Origin: Proteobacteria bacterium DTSAM18
GTDB taxonomy: Bacteria > Myxococcota_A > UBA796 > GCA-2862545
Assembly: GCA_028767165.1 (NCBI GenBank)
Contig: JARACJ010000016.1
Location: 52,788-116,787, forward strand
Length of the DNA stretch: 64,000 nt
Direction: 5' to 3'
The notes beneath the pieces were generated by a model, which did no database searches, was not told the origin of the DNA, and saw nothing but the letters and a program-made list of their open reading frames with translations. Below, one piece after another: positions 43,651-52,687 of the stretch. Position numbers and translations under genes: made by a program. The stretch's first letter is position 1, and the number at the start of each line of letters is the position of its first letter.

Positions 43651-44574
43651 ATGACGACGCGTCACACCAACCTCTCCTTGGCCAGGGTCTCCTTCGCCCT
43701 GGCCTGCCTCACCACCGTGTCCGTCGCGGTCGCCACGAGCCTTGGGCCGGCTCCCTGGGTCGACGGGGTCTTCCCCGCCCAGGACGCCACCGTGCCCCGC
43801 AACGTGCAGCCCCTCATCCTGTGGGGTGAGGCCGGTCCCGGCGACGGCGGCCTGTACCTGTGGGACGAAGGTGGGAACCAGGTGCCGGCGCAGATGGTCG
43901 CCGCGGGCAACGCCGTCCGCCTGGTGCCCGACAACCCGCTCGACCCGGGCACCTACCACCTGGCCAATGCCCTGGACCATGGCGGCGGGGAGACGGGACA
44001 GGCCGGCGACACGTCGGACACGGCCAGCCGACAGGGTGCCGGCAAGTGGCGGGAGGGACGTACGCTCCAGGTCGAGGATGTCCTCGACGAGGAAGCGCCC
44101 CTGGCGCCTGTTGTCGACGAGATCGTCGTCGTGGACGGGGATGGCAGCCTGTACGACACCAACACCCGCGGCCCGCTGGAGCCCTTCGTCCGTGTGGCCC
44201 TGCAGATGCCCTCGGAGCCGGTGGTGGCCATGGTGGAGCTGGTCGACCCGGACAGCGGGGATGCGCGCACCACCGTCGTCCGGTGGGTCCGATCCGATGG
44301 CAGCATCGACCTCACCTGGGGTGACGTGCTGACGGAGATGGATGCCCGTGTCTGGTTCGAGGACGTGGCCGGCAACGCGTCGAGCGTGGTCGAGATCGAT
44401 CGGGTCGACCTCGATGAGGCGCTGGGCGTCGACGCGGACGACACCGGCGCCGTCGACACGGGTGATGGATCCAACCCGGGCGGAACTTCGACAGGCTGCA
44501 ACCACGCACCCGCCGGGCTCGGCTGGGTCGCGTTCGGCCTGCTGCCGCTGCTCGGGTTCCGTCGGCGGCGTTGA
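43651..44574 (+). CDS. Secreted protein with MYXO-CTERM-like tail, type 2
   Basis: A 307-residue relative of 41485-42534. Signal peptide (LARVSFALACLTTVSVAVA). Shared NVQPLILWGEAGPGDGGLYLWDEGG and a mid marker DEEAPLAPVVDEIVVV. The C-terminus VWFEDVAGNASSVVEI is followed by an acidic Thr/Gly linker, then GCNHAPAGLGW, the helix VAFGLLPLLGF and RRRR. Located 137 bp after the third gene. Together with the first three genes it makes the order type 1 - type 2 - type 1 - type 2. Confidence 0.83.
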   Translation: MTTRHTNLSLARVSFALACLTTVSVAVATSLGPAPWVDGVFPAQDATVPRNVQPLILWGEAGPGDGGLYLWDEGGNQVPAQMVAAGNAVRLVPDNPLDPGTYHLANALDHGGGETGQAGDTSDTASRQGAGKWREGRTLQVEDVLDEEAPLAPVVDEIVVVDGDGSLYDTNTRGPLEPFVRVALQMPSEPVVAMVELVDPDSGDARTTVVRWVRSDGSIDLTWGDVLTEMDARVWFEDVAGNASSVVEIDRVDLDEALGVDADDTGAVDTGDGSNPGGTSTGCNHAPAGLGWVAFGLLPLLGFRRRR

Positions 44575-44627
44575 CGGTGCCAAGTGGGGCGGTCATGGTG
44601 CGGGCACCTGCACACGGAGCCAGACCC

Positions 44628-45467
44628 ATGCGCCACCTCCTCCTCGCCCTGACGTCCTTGCTCGCCACCGACGCGCTCGCCCTCAGCTGCGCGCCGTCCC
44701 ACCTGCAGGGCATCCTGCCGGCCGACGGCGCCGACGACGTGCCGTCCAACGCCGAGCTCGCCGTCCGCTACCAGGGCTGGCTGCCCATGTGGTTGGGCTC
44801 CGACGCAGAAGACGTCGTCGCCGGTGACATGGAGCCGCCGTTCGTGCTGGAAGGACCCGATGGCGTGCCCGTCCCGGGCACCTGGGAGGTGCGCGATGAG
44901 CTCACGGGCATCTACCTCCACTTCCGGCCGGATGGTCCACTGGAGCCCGGCGCGCATGTCTTCCGTCCCGCGCCGGAGCACGCGGCAGACGACGTCATCT
45001 CCACGTTCACGGTGGTCGACACCCTCGACGACACCCCGCCGGCCCTGCCCACCCTGTCCGATCCCCGCTGGGGCGGCGGTGAGGGCTTCGACGGCGAGGA
45101 CATCCTCGGTCTGACCTTCGGCGAGGTCTCCTCCGACGAGCCCGTGCGCCTGCTGGTGCGGATGGCCGGCGATGACGCCTTTACGAATGCCATCGAGCGG
45201 TCGGCAGTGGGGGAGCAGGCCCACTGGCTCGACGGAGACTGCGACTGGGACACCGAGGTCGGTGCCCTCGACCCGGACGAGACCTGGATCTCCGTCCGGG
45301 CCGTCGACGTGGCGGGAAACGTGTCGGAGGAGCTGGTCTTCGCGCCCGGTGATGTGCGGGTGCATGGGCAGGATCTGTTCGCCGGGTGCAACCAGGCACC
45401 TTTCGGGATCGGCTGGGCTGCGCTGGGACTCCTGCCGCTGGCGGGGCTGCGGCGACGCCGGAGCTGA
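44628..45467 (+). CDS. Secreted protein with MYXO-CTERM-like tail, type 3
   Basis: A 279-residue protein. I use the ATG at 44628 (CGGAG upstream, then a normal signal peptide MRHLLLALTSLLATDALA); an earlier ATG at 44571 would add an Ala/Pro-rich extension. The Big-type opening ILPADGADDVPSNAELAVRYQG is recognisable. A mid marker (DTPPALPTLSDPRW) and a terminal ISVRAVDVAGNVSEELVFAPGD link it to type 1. The tail is GCNQAPFGIGW, the helix AALGLLPLAGL and RRRR. Fifth and last gene of the array. Confidence 0.83.
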   Translation: MRHLLLALTSLLATDALALSCAPSHLQGILPADGADDVPSNAELAVRYQGWLPMWLGSDAEDVVAGDMEPPFVLEGPDGVPVPGTWEVRDELTGIYLHFRPDGPLEPGAHVFRPAPEHAADDVISTFTVVDTLDDTPPALPTLSDPRWGGGEGFDGEDILGLTFGEVSSDEPVRLLVRMAGDDAFTNAIERSAVGEQAHWLDGDCDWDTEVGALDPDETWISVRAVDVAGNVSEELVFAPGDVRVHGQDLFAGCNQAPFGIGWAALGLLPLAGLRRRRS

Positions 45468-45485
45468 GGACGCGGCGAGCCGGGC

Positions 45486-45570
45486 ACGTACGCTTCATCG
45501 AGCATGGGCGACGTCATCAGGGACGGGCGCGGCAAGCAGCGCCCCTACGCTGCAATGCCTCAGGGCGAGG
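45486..45570. repeat. Short family B-related repeat at the end of the sorted-protein array
   Basis: GTACGCTTCATCGAGCATGGGCGACG then GGGACGGGCGCGGCAAGCAG is the reverse complement of the 40340-40400 unit. The two flank the five-gene array in opposite orientation, so the array is bracketed by an inverted repeat pair about 5 kb apart. Confidence 0.6.
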
Positions 45571-45586
45571 CCGCCGCCGGCTCGCT

Positions 45587-46123
45587 CTAGAAGGAATCCC
45601 CCGTCGCCCCCGTCCCGTCGGTCGGCTCCGTCCTCACGCCCCGGCGGTCCTCCTTCCGGTCGTCATCGTCGTCCCGATCCCGGTCGTCGTCGTCGTCCGC
45701 GCCCTCGCAGGGCTCCCCATCCTTCGGTGGATCCAGCTCGAACGTGGCCCGCAGGCCCTCCGCCAGCCGACGCCTCTCCGCGTCCGTCAGATCCGCCTCC
45801 TCGTGGTGCTGCACGTAGAAGGGCAGGGGCATGTCGCCGTCGAGCAGCTCGTCGGGGGCGTCCCAGGCGTCCTCGTTGCCGAGATCCCAGGTGGAGAAGT
45901 TCATGTGGCAGCGGCCCCGCTCCACGTCGCCGACCACGATGCCGTGGATGATCGGCAGCCGGTGCACGGGCAGCCAGACCGTCTCGTTGGAGTGGCAGTC
46001 GTAGCAGGCACGACGGGCAAGATCCTCGGTCTCCTGATCCACCCAGGCGATCTCCTGGGTGACGGGAGGGTTGTCGGGCAGGGCGCAGCCGGTGGCCACG
46101 AGCAGCATGAACAGGTTCCGCAT
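45587..46123 (-). CDS. Haem-binding (CxxCH) lipoprotein with poly-Asp/Arg tail
   Basis: A 178-residue protein. ATG at 46123 with AGGAGG upstream; the lipobox is VATGC (Cys13). ACYDCHSNETVW at 39-50 (Cys40, Cys43, His44), then RLPIIHGIVVGDVERGRCHMNFSTW is the haem-binding domain type with a single covalently bound c-type haem. The C-terminus beyond residue 135 is a low-complexity charged segment (GADDDDDRDRDDDDDRKEDRR), unusual for the family and likely an insertion or a surface tail. Probably a periplasmic electron-transfer or redox-sensing protein. Confidence 0.85.
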   Translation of the reverse strand: MRNLFMLLVATGCALPDNPPVTQEIAWVDQETEDLARRACYDCHSNETVWLPVHRLPIIHGIVVGDVERGRCHMNFSTWDLGNEDAWDAPDELLDGDMPLPFYVQHHEEADLTDAERRRLAEGLRATFELDPPKDGEPCEGADDDDDRDRDDDDDRKEDRRGVRTEPTDGTGATGDSF

Positions 46124-46297
46124 GGTGCCTCCTGGGGGGATCCTATCGGAAGCAATGCGCGGTGACGCAGGAATCCCCACGTCTGCAACACCGGTACCCG
46201 CCGGATCCGTCACGGGGAATTCCACGAAGGCGCTTTTGGAGAGGACTGCACCCTGTGGGACCTGAGGTCCGGAACCGCGACGACTGCGGTCCGTGTA

Positions 46298-46497
46298 CCC
46301 CCGGCGCCCCAAGGGGCGCCCGTACGACCAACGCCATGGGCGACACCGTTCGGGGGTCCTTTGGTTCGACACGTACGGGCGCCCCTTGGGGCGCCGGGGC
46401 CTCGAATCCCCGTGAGGCTCCCTAGGACGTGCTTGGTTCCCCGAAGGAGTTTCCATGCTCACACCGCCGTGCGTTGCTCGCCGCGCCCGACCCCTGT
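46298..46497 (+). repeat. Dispersed repeat family B, copy 3
   Basis: It has two GGCGCCCC-AAGG-GGCGCC-type palindromes around 46302-46400, then GGGGCCTCGAATCCCCG and a terminal GCTCGCCGCGCCCGACCCC. The order is the reverse of copy 1. It fills most of the gap between the haem-binding and DUF2807 lipoprotein genes; the rest shows no gene. Confidence 0.65.
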
Positions 46498-46586
46498 CAG
46501 CTCCACGTCAGGTCGCAGATTCACGGTGACACCTCCACCTTCCGCCGGTGTTTTCCCCCCGTCCGATCAAGGCAAGGAGCCTGACG

Positions 46587-47474
46587 ATGCATTCTGCGAT
46601 GAAGTGGCTGGCCCTCGGGGCCATGGGCTGTGGGTTCAACGTCCACGGCGATGGCGATGTGCAGACCCGCACGGTGAAGGTGGGGGCCTTCGATGGCGTG
46701 TTCAACGGCTCGTTCCTCGACGTGACCCTGCAGGAGGGGCCGCCGGGCAAGGTGCAGGTCACCTGCGACGCCAACCTGCTGGATCTGATGGCGGTCGAGG
46801 TGGTCCAGGACGAGCTGCGGATCCACAAGACCATCATGGGCGGCATGCAACCCACCCGGTCCTGCTTCGCGGTGGTGAACGTGCCGGCGGATCACGAGCT
46901 GACGAGCCTGCGCAACGCCGGCTCCGGCCGCTTCGAGACCGAGCTGACCCTGCCGCTCGGCCAGATCCGCAACAGCGGATCCGGCAACGTCCTCCTCGGC
47001 GACATCGCATCCCGCGAGGTGGATCTCGTGGTGTCCGGATCCGGCGATGTGGAGATCCAGGACGTCACCGGCGATCTGTTCGTCGACTCGAACGGATCCG
47101 GTGATGTGCAGGTGGATCGCCTGGTGGGCGACCTCGTCTCCGACCAGGGCGGCAGCGGCGATGTGTGGATCGGAGAGGTCGAGGGCCGCCACCTCGACGG
47201 CCGGCTCCGTGGATCCGGCGATCTGGAGGCTTCGGGCCTCGTGGATCGCGTGGACGTCCACGGCGGCGGCTCGGGCTCCTTCTTCCTGGACGGCCTCGAG
47301 ACCCTCACCGCCGACGTCCGCCTGACGGGCTCCGGCGACGCCCGCCTGTGGGTCCTGGAGGAGGTCACCGGCCAGCTCGGCGGCTCCGGCAGCCTGTTCC
47401 TGTTCGGTGGTCCCGACTTCGTGGACGTCCGCACCACCGGATCCGGTGACGTGGTGCTCCACAGCGAGCGCTGA
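46587..47474 (+). CDS. DUF2807 (GIN-domain) lipoprotein
   Basis: A 295-residue protein; ATG with AAGGAG upstream. A short signal ends at LALGAMGC. VKVGAFDGVFNGSFLDVTLQEG opens the domain. The rest is a right-handed repeat of about 20 residues built on GSGDV/GSGDL/NSGSGN (at least eight GSG turns), the DUF2807 putative auto-transporter adhesin head domain. A surface-exposed beta-solenoid is likely; family function is unproven. It ends with a terminator-like hairpin at 47528-47564. Confidence 0.87.
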   Translation: MHSAMKWLALGAMGCGFNVHGDGDVQTRTVKVGAFDGVFNGSFLDVTLQEGPPGKVQVTCDANLLDLMAVEVVQDELRIHKTIMGGMQPTRSCFAVVNVPADHELTSLRNAGSGRFETELTLPLGQIRNSGSGNVLLGDIASREVDLVVSGSGDVEIQDVTGDLFVDSNGSGDVQVDRLVGDLVSDQGGSGDVWIGEVEGRHLDGRLRGSGDLEASGLVDRVDVHGGGSGSFFLDGLETLTADVRLTGSGDARLWVLEEVTGQLGGSGSLFLFGGPDFVDVRTTGSGDVVLHSER

Positions 47475-47527
47475 GTCGGCCGGACCCCTCCCGCCGGCAC
47501 CTGTCGCCCGGGTGCCGGCACCTCCCA

Positions 47528-47564
47528 GGGCGTCAGGCCTCTCCGAGGGGCCTGGCGTCCTTTC
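47528..47564 (+). terminator. Rho-independent terminator after the DUF2807 gene
   Basis: GGGCGTCAGGCCTC / GGGGCCTGGCGTCC pair over 14 positions with wobble pairs, then TTTCG. It sits 54 bp after the stop and just before the convergent end of the 47572 gene. Confidence 0.7.
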
Positions 47565-47571
47565 GTAGGTA

Positions 47572-48312
47572 CTACCAGACGCCCGCGAGGCCCAACTGCC
47601 GGTTGGCAATATCGACTGTCGGCGCCACGATGACCCGTCGCCGGCGGGGCGTGTGGTGCGCGACGCTTTCTCGATGGGCCCGTACCCAGCCCCGACGCAT
47701 GGCTTTGTGCGAGGCAATCATCACCGGGATGTTGGCCACGAACAGTGCGCCGGAGAGGATGAACATGGGGGAGCCAAGATGGCTCGACACGCCGTAGGGA
47801 ACGGACACTGCGTAGGCCCCGAGCAGGCTCATCGAGGTGATGGCCAGTGCTGGGGAGATGTCCACGCCTCGGCTTCGAAGCTGTTTGATTGCGACCAGGT
47901 GGGTGATCGGCGCCATGGGGGCGAGAGCGCTGACGGCGAGTCCCGTGGGAATCATCACGAAACTGGCCGTGAGCCCGCCCACCCCACCGCCATCCAGACC
48001 GCTGTCGATGCCGATGCCGGCGGCGATGAGGCCCAGATAGGCAAGGGGTAGTCCGACCGAGTGGGACACAATGCCGACGTTCGACAGGATCAACTGCTTG
48101 CGGGCCTTCTTCGGAAGCTGAGGCCGAAGGGTGGCCCAGGACTCCGTGGTGAGTGTGGCCTCCGTCTTTTGCGGGGGCGGGGCGCCATCACTGGCCCGCC
48201 ACTCGACGGTGAAGCTCGTGCCGACCGCTGGCTTGGGGGGCGCCTCGGCCCCGTGGGCCAGGGAAGACACGGCGAGGATGACTGCGGCGGACACTGAGTG
48301 TGAGGTTTTCAT
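47572..48312 (-). CDS. Unknown membrane protein with signal peptide (246 aa)
   Basis: The start is MKTSHSV at 48312 (GGAG six bases upstream) or MEYR at 48324 (AAAGG upstream). Signal peptide (AVILAVSSLAHGAEA), a periplasmic linker rich in Pro/Lys (QLPKKARKQLI), then about four hydrophobic segments (GLPLAYLGLIAAGIGI; LTASFVMIPTGLAVSAL; PALAITSMSLLGAYAVS; MFILSGALFVANIPVM) and a basic C-terminus. Base composition is less GC-rich than most of the window. No family recognised. It stands between the two terminators and the RND operon. Confidence 0.75.
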   Translation of the reverse strand: MKTSHSVSAAVILAVSSLAHGAEAPPKPAVGTSFTVEWRASDGAPPPQKTEATLTTESWATLRPQLPKKARKQLILSNVGIVSHSVGLPLAYLGLIAAGIGIDSGLDGGGVGGLTASFVMIPTGLAVSALAPMAPITHLVAIKQLRSRGVDISPALAITSMSLLGAYAVSVPYGVSSHLGSPMFILSGALFVANIPVMIASHKAMRRGWVRAHRESVAHHTPRRRRVIVAPTVDIANRQLGLAGVW

Positions 48313-48425
48313 TCGGTACTCCATTTTTGTGCCTTTACCGCACACTATGGAGGAAAGATCAAGCATTTGCGCTCGTTGTCTGCACGCAGCGTCCAATCGG
48401 GGCACTGTTCGGCACGCGCCTCGGG

Positions 48426-51400
48426 TCATGACGGTCCAAGCGATTCCGTCTTCTCCACCAACCCCAACACCCGCCGCACGTCATAGGACGCCAGGTACAG
48501 GCACGGCACGATCACGAGGATGATCGCCGTGCCGAAGGCGATGCCGAAGCCCAGCGAGATCGCCATCGGGATCAGCTGCTGGGCCTGCACCGACCGCTCC
48601 AGGATGATCGGCGCCAGCCCACCGAAGGTCGTCAGCGTGGTGAGCAGGATGGGCCGGAAGCGGCGCACGCCCGCGTCCAGGATCGCCTGGTGGGGCGGAC
48701 GGTCCACCCGCAGCTCGTTGGCGTGGGCCACCATGATGAGCGAGTCGTTCACGACCACGCCCGCGAGGGCCACCATGCCCATCAGGCTCACCAGCGACAG
48801 GTCGTAGCCCAGCAGCATGTGGCCGATCACGGCGCCCACGGTGCCGAAGGGGATGGCCGTCATGACGATGAGCGGCTGCACGTAGCTGCGGAACGCCACC
48901 GCGAGCAGGGCGTACACCACGGCCAGGGCCAGCGCGAAGGTGCCGTACAGGGAGCCGGTGGACTCCCGCATCTCCGCCTGGGTGCCCTGGTAGGTCCAGG
49001 TCAGGCCGGGGTGGTCCGCCCGCAGGGCGGGGAGCACGTCGTCGTCGATGGCCTTGAGCACCTGGCCCATGGCCCGCTTGGGCTCCACGTCCATGCTCAC
49101 GGTGACCACCCGGCGGCCGGCACGGCGGTCGAGGGAGGTGAACGCCGTGGTCTCGTGGACCTCGGCGATGTCGGTGAGCGGCACCTCGACGCCGTTGGCC
49201 GCGAGGATGGTCAGGTCCTCGAAGGTCTGGAGGGACTCCCGCTGGTCTTCGGGCAGCTCCACGCGGATCTCGACCTCGTCGGTGCCCCGGATCTGCCGTG
49301 TGGCCACCGCGCCGAAGAAGCCTGCGCGCACCTGACGGCCGACGGATCGCGGGTCGAGACCCAGCAGGCGGCCTTCTTCGCGCAGGCTCACGTCGAGCTG
49401 GCGCTTGCCCGGCCGGTAGCTGTCACTGACGTCGCGGGTCTGCTCGTACCGCTCCATCTCGCCCACGAAGGCCTTCGTGACCCTGGCGAGCACCTCCATG
49501 TCCGGGTGGGACAGGTCGACGGCGATGTCGTCCCGGTAGCCGCCCGGCCCCCGCTCGGCCTCGAAGCTGATCTGCTGCACGCCGGGCAGGTCGCCGATCT
49601 GGTCGCGCCACAGGCGGATCACCTCGGCGGCGGTCATGTCCCGCTCGGTGGGGGGCTTCATCACGATCTCGACGTCGATGAAGCCCTCGCCGCGCACGTT
49701 GGTCTTCACGCCCTCGGCCACCTCGTGCAGGTCGTGCTCCTCGAACATCTGCAGGGTGGCCGCGGTGAGGTCCTCGGCCACCTTGGCGGCCTGGGCGCGG
49801 GTGACGCCCACGGGCAGCCGCACGCCGGCCTCGATCTCGTCCGCCGGCATCGTCGGCATCATCACCATGCCCATGTGGGCGCTCGTGCTGTAGGCGCCGG
49901 TGACCATCAGCAGGGCGGTGGCGATGGCCAGGGTGATGTACCGGTGCTCCAGGGCCCGCTCGAGCAGGGGGGTGTAGAACCGGTCCACGCCCCGGCGCAG
50001 GCTGGCGGCCACCCGCTGCTGCACCCGGTGGATCCGCCGTCCGAAGGCCGTGCGGCCGTCGCCGCGGATGTGGGCCAGGTGGGCCGGCAGGATGAACAGC
50101 GCCTCGAGCAGCGACAGCATGAGCACCGCCACCACCACGATGGGCAGGGGACGCCAGTACTGGCCGGTGGTGCCCGGAAGCAGGAGCACCGGCAGGAACG
50201 CCACCACCGTGGACAGCACCGAGAAGATCACCGGCATGGCGATGGTGGTGGTGCCGCGGATCGCCGCCTCTTCGCCTTCCTCACCCTGTTCCCGCAGGTC
50301 GTACACGTTCTCGCCCACGACGATGGCGTCGTCGACGACGATGCCGAGCACCACCAGGAACGCGAACAGCGAGATCATGTTGATGGACACGCCCAGGAAC
50401 GGGAGCACCGCGAGGCCGCCGACGAAGCTCACCGCCATGCCGGTCATCACCCAGAAGGCCAGCCGCAGCTCCAGGAACAGGCTGAGGATGCCCAGCACGA
50501 TGAGCAGGCCGAGCACGCCGTTCTCCACCAGCAGCATGAGGCGCTGCTTGAAGTCGTCGGCGGCGTTGCTGTCGACCCGCATCTGCACGCCCTCGGGCAG
50601 GCCGGGACGGAAGTCGTCCATCACGTCCTGCACGGCGGAGGCGATGGTCAGCGGCGACTGGTCGCCCACCCGGTAGACCTGCACCTCGATGGAGGGCTTG
50701 CCGTTGAACTGGCTGTGGAAGCTGACTTCCTCGAAGCCGTCGGTGATGGTCGCGATGTCGCCCAGGGTCAGCGCGGTGCCGGTGGTGGAAGCGACGATCG
50801 GGATCGACGCGAGCTCGTCGGCCCACTGCTTGCGGGCCTTCAGGCGCACCATCACCTCGCCGTGGCTGGCCTCGATGGCGCCGGCGGGGATGTCCTGGCT
50901 GGAGGCCCCGATGATGTCCGCGACGTCGTCGAGGGTCAGGCCATGGGCCCGCAGGTGCTCCCGGGGCACTTCCACGTGGGTGACGTAGTCGGGCACCCGC
51001 CCGATCTCGACCTGGGTGATGTCCGGGTGGCTGCGGAGCTGGTCCCGCAGGCGCTCTCCGAGGGTCCGCAGGGTCCACACGTCCACGGGACCGAACAGGC
51101 CGACCTCCATGACGCTGCGTTGGCGGGCCTTGAGGGAGACCTCGGGCCGCTCGGCGTCCTCCGGGAAGGTGCGGATGCGGGTGACCGCCTGATCCACGTC
51201 GCTGAAGATGCGCATCCGGTCGCTGTTCGCGACGAGCTCGAGGGTGACCGTGCCCCGGCCCTCCCGGGCGGTGCTGGTGAGCTCCCGGATGCCCTGGATG
51301 CCCTGGACGGCCTCCTCGACGGGCATCAGGATGCCCTGCTCGACCTCCTCCGGGGAGGCGCCGGGGTAGCTGATCCGCACGTCGACCACGTCGAGCTCGA

Positions 51401-51521
51401 AGGGGGGGTAGACCTCCTTCTGCATGCGGTAGCCACTGACCATGCCGCCGATGAGCAGCATGATCATCAGCAGGTTGGCCGCCACCGGGTTGCGGACCAT
51501 CCAGGCGATGGCGGCCCTCAC
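48426..51521 (-). CDS. RND efflux pump (AcrB/AcrD/AcrF superfamily) transporter
   Basis: A 1031-residue inner-membrane proton-driven pump. The GTG at 51521 overlaps the adaptor stop (GTGA). N-terminal [17 protein letters not shown], periplasmic loop [33 protein letters not shown], proton-relay Asp pair in [10 protein letters not shown], central bundle [13 protein letters not shown], and C-terminal [18 protein letters not shown]. The family is closer to CzcA-independent HAE-type exporters than to metal pumps, because metal-site motifs are not evident. Last gene of the OMF-adaptor-pump operon. Confidence 0.95.
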   Translation of the reverse strand: MRAAIAWMVRNPVAANLLMIMLLIGGMVSGYRMQKEVYPPFELDVVDVRISYPGASPEEVEQGILMPVEEAVQGIQGIRELTSTAREGRGTVTLELVANSDRMRIFSDVDQAVTRIRTFPEDAERPEVSLKARQRSVMEVGLFGPVDVWTLRTLGERLRDQLRSHPDITQVEIGRVPDYVTHVEVPREHLRAHGLTLDDVADIIGASSQDIPAGAIEASHGEVMVRLKARKQWADELASIPIVASTTGTALTLGDIATITDGFEEVSFHSQFNGKPSIEVQVYRVGDQSPLTIASAVQDVMDDFRPGLPEGVQMRVDSNAADDFKQRLMLLVENGVLGLLIVLGILSLFLELRLAFWVMTGMAVSFVGGLAVLPFLGVSINMISLFAFLVVLGIVVDDAIVVGENVYDLREQGEEGEEAAIRGTTTIAMPVIFSVLSTVVAFLPVLLLPGTTGQYWRPLPIVVVAVLMLSLLEALFILPAHLAHIRGDGRTAFGRRIHRVQQRVAASLRRGVDRFYTPLLERALEHRYITLAIATALLMVTGAYSTSAHMGMVMMPTMPADEIEAGVRLPVGVTRAQAAKVAEDLTAATLQMFEEHDLHEVAEGVKTNVRGEGFIDVEIVMKPPTERDMTAAEVIRLWRDQIGDLPGVQQISFEAERGPGGYRDDIAVDLSHPDMEVLARVTKAFVGEMERYEQTRDVSDSYRPGKRQLDVSLREEGRLLGLDPRSVGRQVRAGFFGAVATRQIRGTDEVEIRVELPEDQRESLQTFEDLTILAANGVEVPLTDIAEVHETTAFTSLDRRAGRRVVTVSMDVEPKRAMGQVLKAIDDDVLPALRADHPGLTWTYQGTQAEMRESTGSLYGTFALALAVVYALLAVAFRSYVQPLIVMTAIPFGTVGAVIGHMLLGYDLSLVSLMGMVALAGVVVNDSLIMVAHANELRVDRPPHQAILDAGVRRFRPILLTTLTTFGGLAPIILERSVQAQQLIPMAISLGFGIAFGTAIILVIVPCLYLASYDVRRVLGLVEKTESLGPS

Positions 51522-52687
51522 GGCGTCTCCACGCGCAGGGCGGCGCCCTCGGTCACCGTGGACAGATCCGTCGTGACCACCTTGGCGTCCGGCGACAGGC
51601 CGCCGGCGATGTAGGCATGGCGGGCGTCTTCGAGGACCACGTCGACCTGCCGGATGCGCAGGGACTCGTCCTCCATCTCCCACACGGTGGACCCCTTGCG
51701 CAGCCAGGCCAGCGGGAGCCGGATCACGTCGTTCAGGGGGGCGGTCTCGATCCGGGCCTTCACGAAGGAGCCGGCGAGCAGCGCGGGCGCCTGTGCGTCG
51801 AGGCCGAGGGGGTCGTCGACCACCACGAGCAGCCGGGCCATGCGGGTCTGGGCGTCGACCTGGCGGACCACGCTGTCAAGGGTGGCCTCGCGCCAGGTGC
51901 CCTCCGGCCAGGCGGCGTGATCCCGCAGCCACACCCTGGAGCCGGTGTCGCCGAGGAAGGGCAGGTGGCGGGTGGCCAGGGTGAGTTCCACCCAGAACCG
52001 ATCCACGTCGAGCAGGGTGCCGACGGACTCGCCGGGCCCGATCTGGGAGCCGGTGCTGGCCGTCCGGTCGACCACCAGCGCACGGAACGGGGCGGTGACC
52101 GTGGTGCGGGCCACCGCGAGCTCCGCCTGGCGCAGGTCGGCCTCGGCGGAGGTCACGGCGGCCTGGGCGGCGCGGAGCTGGGGGGTGCGCAGGATGAGCG
52201 CCTCCTGCTCCTCGGTGAGCGGCTGGGTGACCTGGGCGCGCTCGACCTTGGCCACCTCCTGGCGGCCCCGCTCCATGGCCAGCTCCGACTGGGCGCGCTT
52301 GAGGGCACTGCGGGCCTGGGCGAGAGCGTCCTTGGCGTCGGCCGGGTCGATGCGGAGCAGCTCGGCACCCTCCGGCAGCACCCGGCCGGGCACGAAGTCG
52401 TCGGCCACCCGGATCACCTGTCCGGAGACGCGGGGCTCGAGAGCGACCTCCTGGCTCGAGCGGACGGTGCCCATGGCCTCGATCTCGGGCACGAAGGTGC
52501 CGTGCTCCACCTCGGCCACCTCCACGAGCATCGCCGTGCGGCGCACCGCACCCTCCTGCTGGGACTCGGGCTCGGTCATGCGGATCAGTGCCACGAGGGC
52601 GAGGGCGACGGCGAAGATGCCCACGATGATCAGGGCGGTGCGCCGGGTCCGGGAACCGGTGTCCGGTGGGTCGTGCAGCTCATGCAT
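51518..52687 (-). CDS. RND efflux periplasmic adaptor subunit
   Basis: A 389-residue membrane fusion protein with an N-terminal membrane anchor ([18 protein letters not shown]), a lipoyl-type half ([29 protein letters not shown]), a coiled coil ([22 protein letters not shown]), then the second half ([29 protein letters not shown]) and a beta-barrel. It bridges the pump and the outer-membrane factor. Its ATG (52687) overlaps the end of the outer-membrane gene by 8 bp, and its stop overlaps the pump start. Confidence 0.92.
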   Translation of the reverse strand: MHELHDPPDTGSRTRRTALIIVGIFAVALALVALIRMTEPESQQEGAVRRTAMLVEVAEVEHGTFVPEIEAMGTVRSSQEVALEPRVSGQVIRVADDFVPGRVLPEGAELLRIDPADAKDALAQARSALKRAQSELAMERGRQEVAKVERAQVTQPLTEEQEALILRTPQLRAAQAAVTSAEADLRQAELAVARTTVTAPFRALVVDRTASTGSQIGPGESVGTLLDVDRFWVELTLATRHLPFLGDTGSRVWLRDHAAWPEGTWREATLDSVVRQVDAQTRMARLLVVVDDPLGLDAQAPALLAGSFVKARIETAPLNDVIRLPLAWLRKGSTVWEMEDESLRIRQVDVVLEDARHAYIAGGLSPDAKVVTTDLSTVTEGAALRVETP

